DNA of 64,000 nt from Bacteroidia bacterium (GTDB lineage Bacteria; Bacteroidota; Bacteroidia; Chitinophagales; JAUHXS01), in contig JAUHXS010000002.1 in assembly GCA_030426955.1 (NCBI GenBank), positions 434,001 to 498,000 on the forward strand. Reading direction: 5' to 3'. The notes under the pieces were generated by a model. It saw only the letters and a program-made list of their open reading frames with translations. It did not search any database and had not been told where the DNA came from. A program made the position numbers and the translations under genes. Below, piece after piece: positions 62,909-64,000 of the stretch; position 1 is the stretch's first letter; the number at the start of each line of letters is the position of its first letter.

Positions 62909-63685
62909 TTATTTCTTTTCAGCTACTATGCTTATCGCATTCAAATGGGATTGATATTTTCGGAAAACTTTTCGCATTGCCAAAATTCGTTTTCGTTCTT
63001 TTGGGTGTGTCAATATGTTGAAGGCAATCTTTAAGGTTCTGAAAAAGCCTTCATCATCAATCATTCTTTTTGGTTCGAGCAAGTGCATTGGATTGGTTTC
63101 GGTTTTTATGACTTTGAAACCTTCTTTTTCCAATAAATTACTCCATTCGCTAATAGTCAATGGTCTAGCATTTACTTTTATTACTTGGGCTAATGCTCTT
63201 TGTATTTCTGCTTTCTTTTCTTCTGAAATATCGTTGGGTTGCAACCCTAATTCGTGTATGCCGTACAATCCTCCTGTTTTGAGAATTCGGTGAGCTTCTT
63301 TTATGATTTCGAATTTTCTGTGGTCGGCTTGCATTGTAAGCATTGCTTCTCCATATACTTTGCTGTAGGAGTTATTATTCAAAGTCGATTCCGCTGCATT
63401 GCCTATGATTATTTGTCGGTCTTTTCCGTTTATAGTTTTGCGAAGAATACTTGCCGCTTCTTCATTGAGTTCAATGCCTGTGTAGGTTTTTGGGTTGGAT
63501 TGTAAGGCAATGGAAGCCGTAAATCCTAAGCCTGGGGCAAATTCGACAATATCATCTTCTAAACTAATTTTTAGGTTTTGAATAAGTTTTTGGGTGAGTT
63601 CCTTTCCTCCTGGACGCAGAACTTTTTTGCCCATTTTGGCAAGTATCCAATGTCCTTGTTTTGTATCGATTGTTTTATTTCCCAT
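62909..63685 (-). CDS. Class I SAM-dependent methyltransferase
   Basis: A 258-residue methyltransferase. Motif I is VEFAPGLGFTA (47-57). The acidic residue that binds the ribose is in YTGIELNEEA, and ILKTGGLYGIHELG is the post-motif region. No membrane segment. Substrate unknown. Its stop is followed directly by an attC-like sequence; the cupin gene lies 11 nt upstream on the same strand, so the two probably form one unit. Confidence 0.88.
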   Translation of the reverse strand: MGNKTIDTKQGHWILAKMGKKVLRPGGKELTQKLIQNLKISLEDDIVEFAPGLGFTASIALQSNPKTYTGIELNEEAASILRKTINGKDRQIIIGNAAESTLNNNSYSKVYGEAMLTMQADHRKFEIIKEAHRILKTGGLYGIHELGLQPNDISEEKKAEIQRALAQVIKVNARPLTISEWSNLLEKEGFKVIKTETNPMHLLEPKRMIDDEGFFRTLKIAFNILTHPKERKRILAMRKVFRKYQSHLNAISIVAEKK

Positions 63686-63696
63686 TTTTTTATAGT

Positions 63697-64000
63697 TTAA
63701 TTCTCTGCAACTTTCTCTACTCGATTTGTATTGTCGTACTTGGTTAAAGTCAGCCGAATAATGCTGTTTTCTTCTGCTTTTAAATCGTGTGGTACATTGC
63801 TGTCCAAAGCAATTAAATCTCCTTTTGACAAATGTTGTGTTTCGTGTTCTACGCCAAAATCAATGTTGCCTTCCAAAATTTCTACCACTATTGGATAAGA
63901 AGTTTTATGCTCTTTCATTACCGTTCCTTTTTGCATAGCAATTCTGATTTCTTTGGTGAAATTGGTTTCAAACAAAACGGTAATCAAAGGTTTGTTTTTG
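63697..64000 (-). CDS. Cupin-domain protein (5' end cut by window edge)
   Basis: A small single-cupin protein. The frame stays open to position 64000 (KNKPLITVLFETNF), so the start is outside the window and a TTG at 63987 is not the true start. The conserved core LEGNIDFGVEHETQHLSKGD and DSNVPHDLKAEE carries the cupin His and Glu residues. Such proteins often bind a metal and act as small enzymes or sensors. Operon with the methyltransferase. Confidence 0.85.
   Translation of the reverse strand, partial: KNKPLITVLFETNFTKEIRIAMQKGTVMKEHKTSYPIVVEILEGNIDFGVEHETQHLSKGDLIALDSNVPHDLKAEENSIIRLTLTKYDNTNRVEKVAEN

Noticed and set aside
1-64000. CRISPR arrays, rRNA genes, insertion sequences with transposase, prophage
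   Set aside because: No evenly spaced direct repeats, no rRNA and no transposase, integrase or phage genes were seen.

Overview
The window comes from an AT-rich member of the Bacteroidota, most likely a free-living Flavobacteriales-like lineage. Evidence: seven predicted secreted proteins carry type IX secretion (T9SS) C-terminal domains or similar ends, the promoters look Bacteroidota-like (TAnnTTTG -7 boxes before many genes), there is a TonB-dependent receptor with a carboxypeptidase-like N-domain, hisB is bifunctional and hisG is the long form. The taxon is an inference from gene content; no rRNA is present.

Layout. 1-9 kb: edge of a SigZ-like sigma factor, a Na+/Ca2+ antiporter, a GNAT/FemAB-like protein, RidA, a helical-repeat protein of unknown function starting with a SLSKSEKR motif, and three T9SS-secreted proteins. 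9-17 kb: TauE/SafE permease, pabB (frameshifted at an A-run), purA, a Fic protein, a STAS protein, a Fur-family regulator and a RelA/SpoT enzyme. 17-24 kb: tandem paralogous lipoproteins, an M20 hydrolase, a degenerate M23-like lipoprotein, a short asparaginase-like protein and an ABC exporter. 23.5-32.5 kb: histidine biosynthesis in two divergent halves, hisGDCB leftward and hisHAF-IE rightward, separated by a sirtuin and a MntA/HepT pair whose hepT is frameshifted. A candidate His-rich leader peptide precedes hisG. 32.5-36 kb: TonB receptor, lipoprotein and His-rich protein, probably a metal-uptake locus with palindromic operators. 36-37.7 kb: tRNA-Arg with an overlapping GIY-YIG ORF, and two thioredoxin-fold proteins. 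37.7-46 kb: a second SKSEKR/T9SS module in mirror orientation to the first. 46-51 kb: tRNA-Leu, tig-clpP-clpX, a DksA-like protein and TrhO. 51-64 kb: RRM protein, glycosyltransferase, polysaccharide deacetylase-like protein, 3-hydroxyacyl-CoA dehydrogenase-like protein, PgpH-like HD hydrolase, thiolase, peptide-binding lipoprotein, and a possible integron-like cassette (methyltransferase and cupin).

The most unusual signals are small-scale. (1) Both tRNA genes are preceded by a partial tRNA 5' copy that sits right behind the promoter and is interrupted, at the same place in the D-arm, by a 21-30 bp GC-rich palindrome. The same palindrome interrupts one of two copies of a terminal-inverted-repeat element, so an empty and a filled site can be compared inside the window. 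(2) At tRNA-Arg a GIY-YIG ORF lies between the partial and the intact tRNA and its stop codon is inside the tRNA. (3) Two otherwise intact genes, pabB and hepT, each lack one A in an A-run; the pabB site reads A AAA AAG in phase. (4) Several genes have a -7 box ending 4-5 nt before the start codon, which suggests leaderless mRNAs. (5) Two unlinked modules pair a SKSEKR helical protein divergently with T9SS-secreted proteins.
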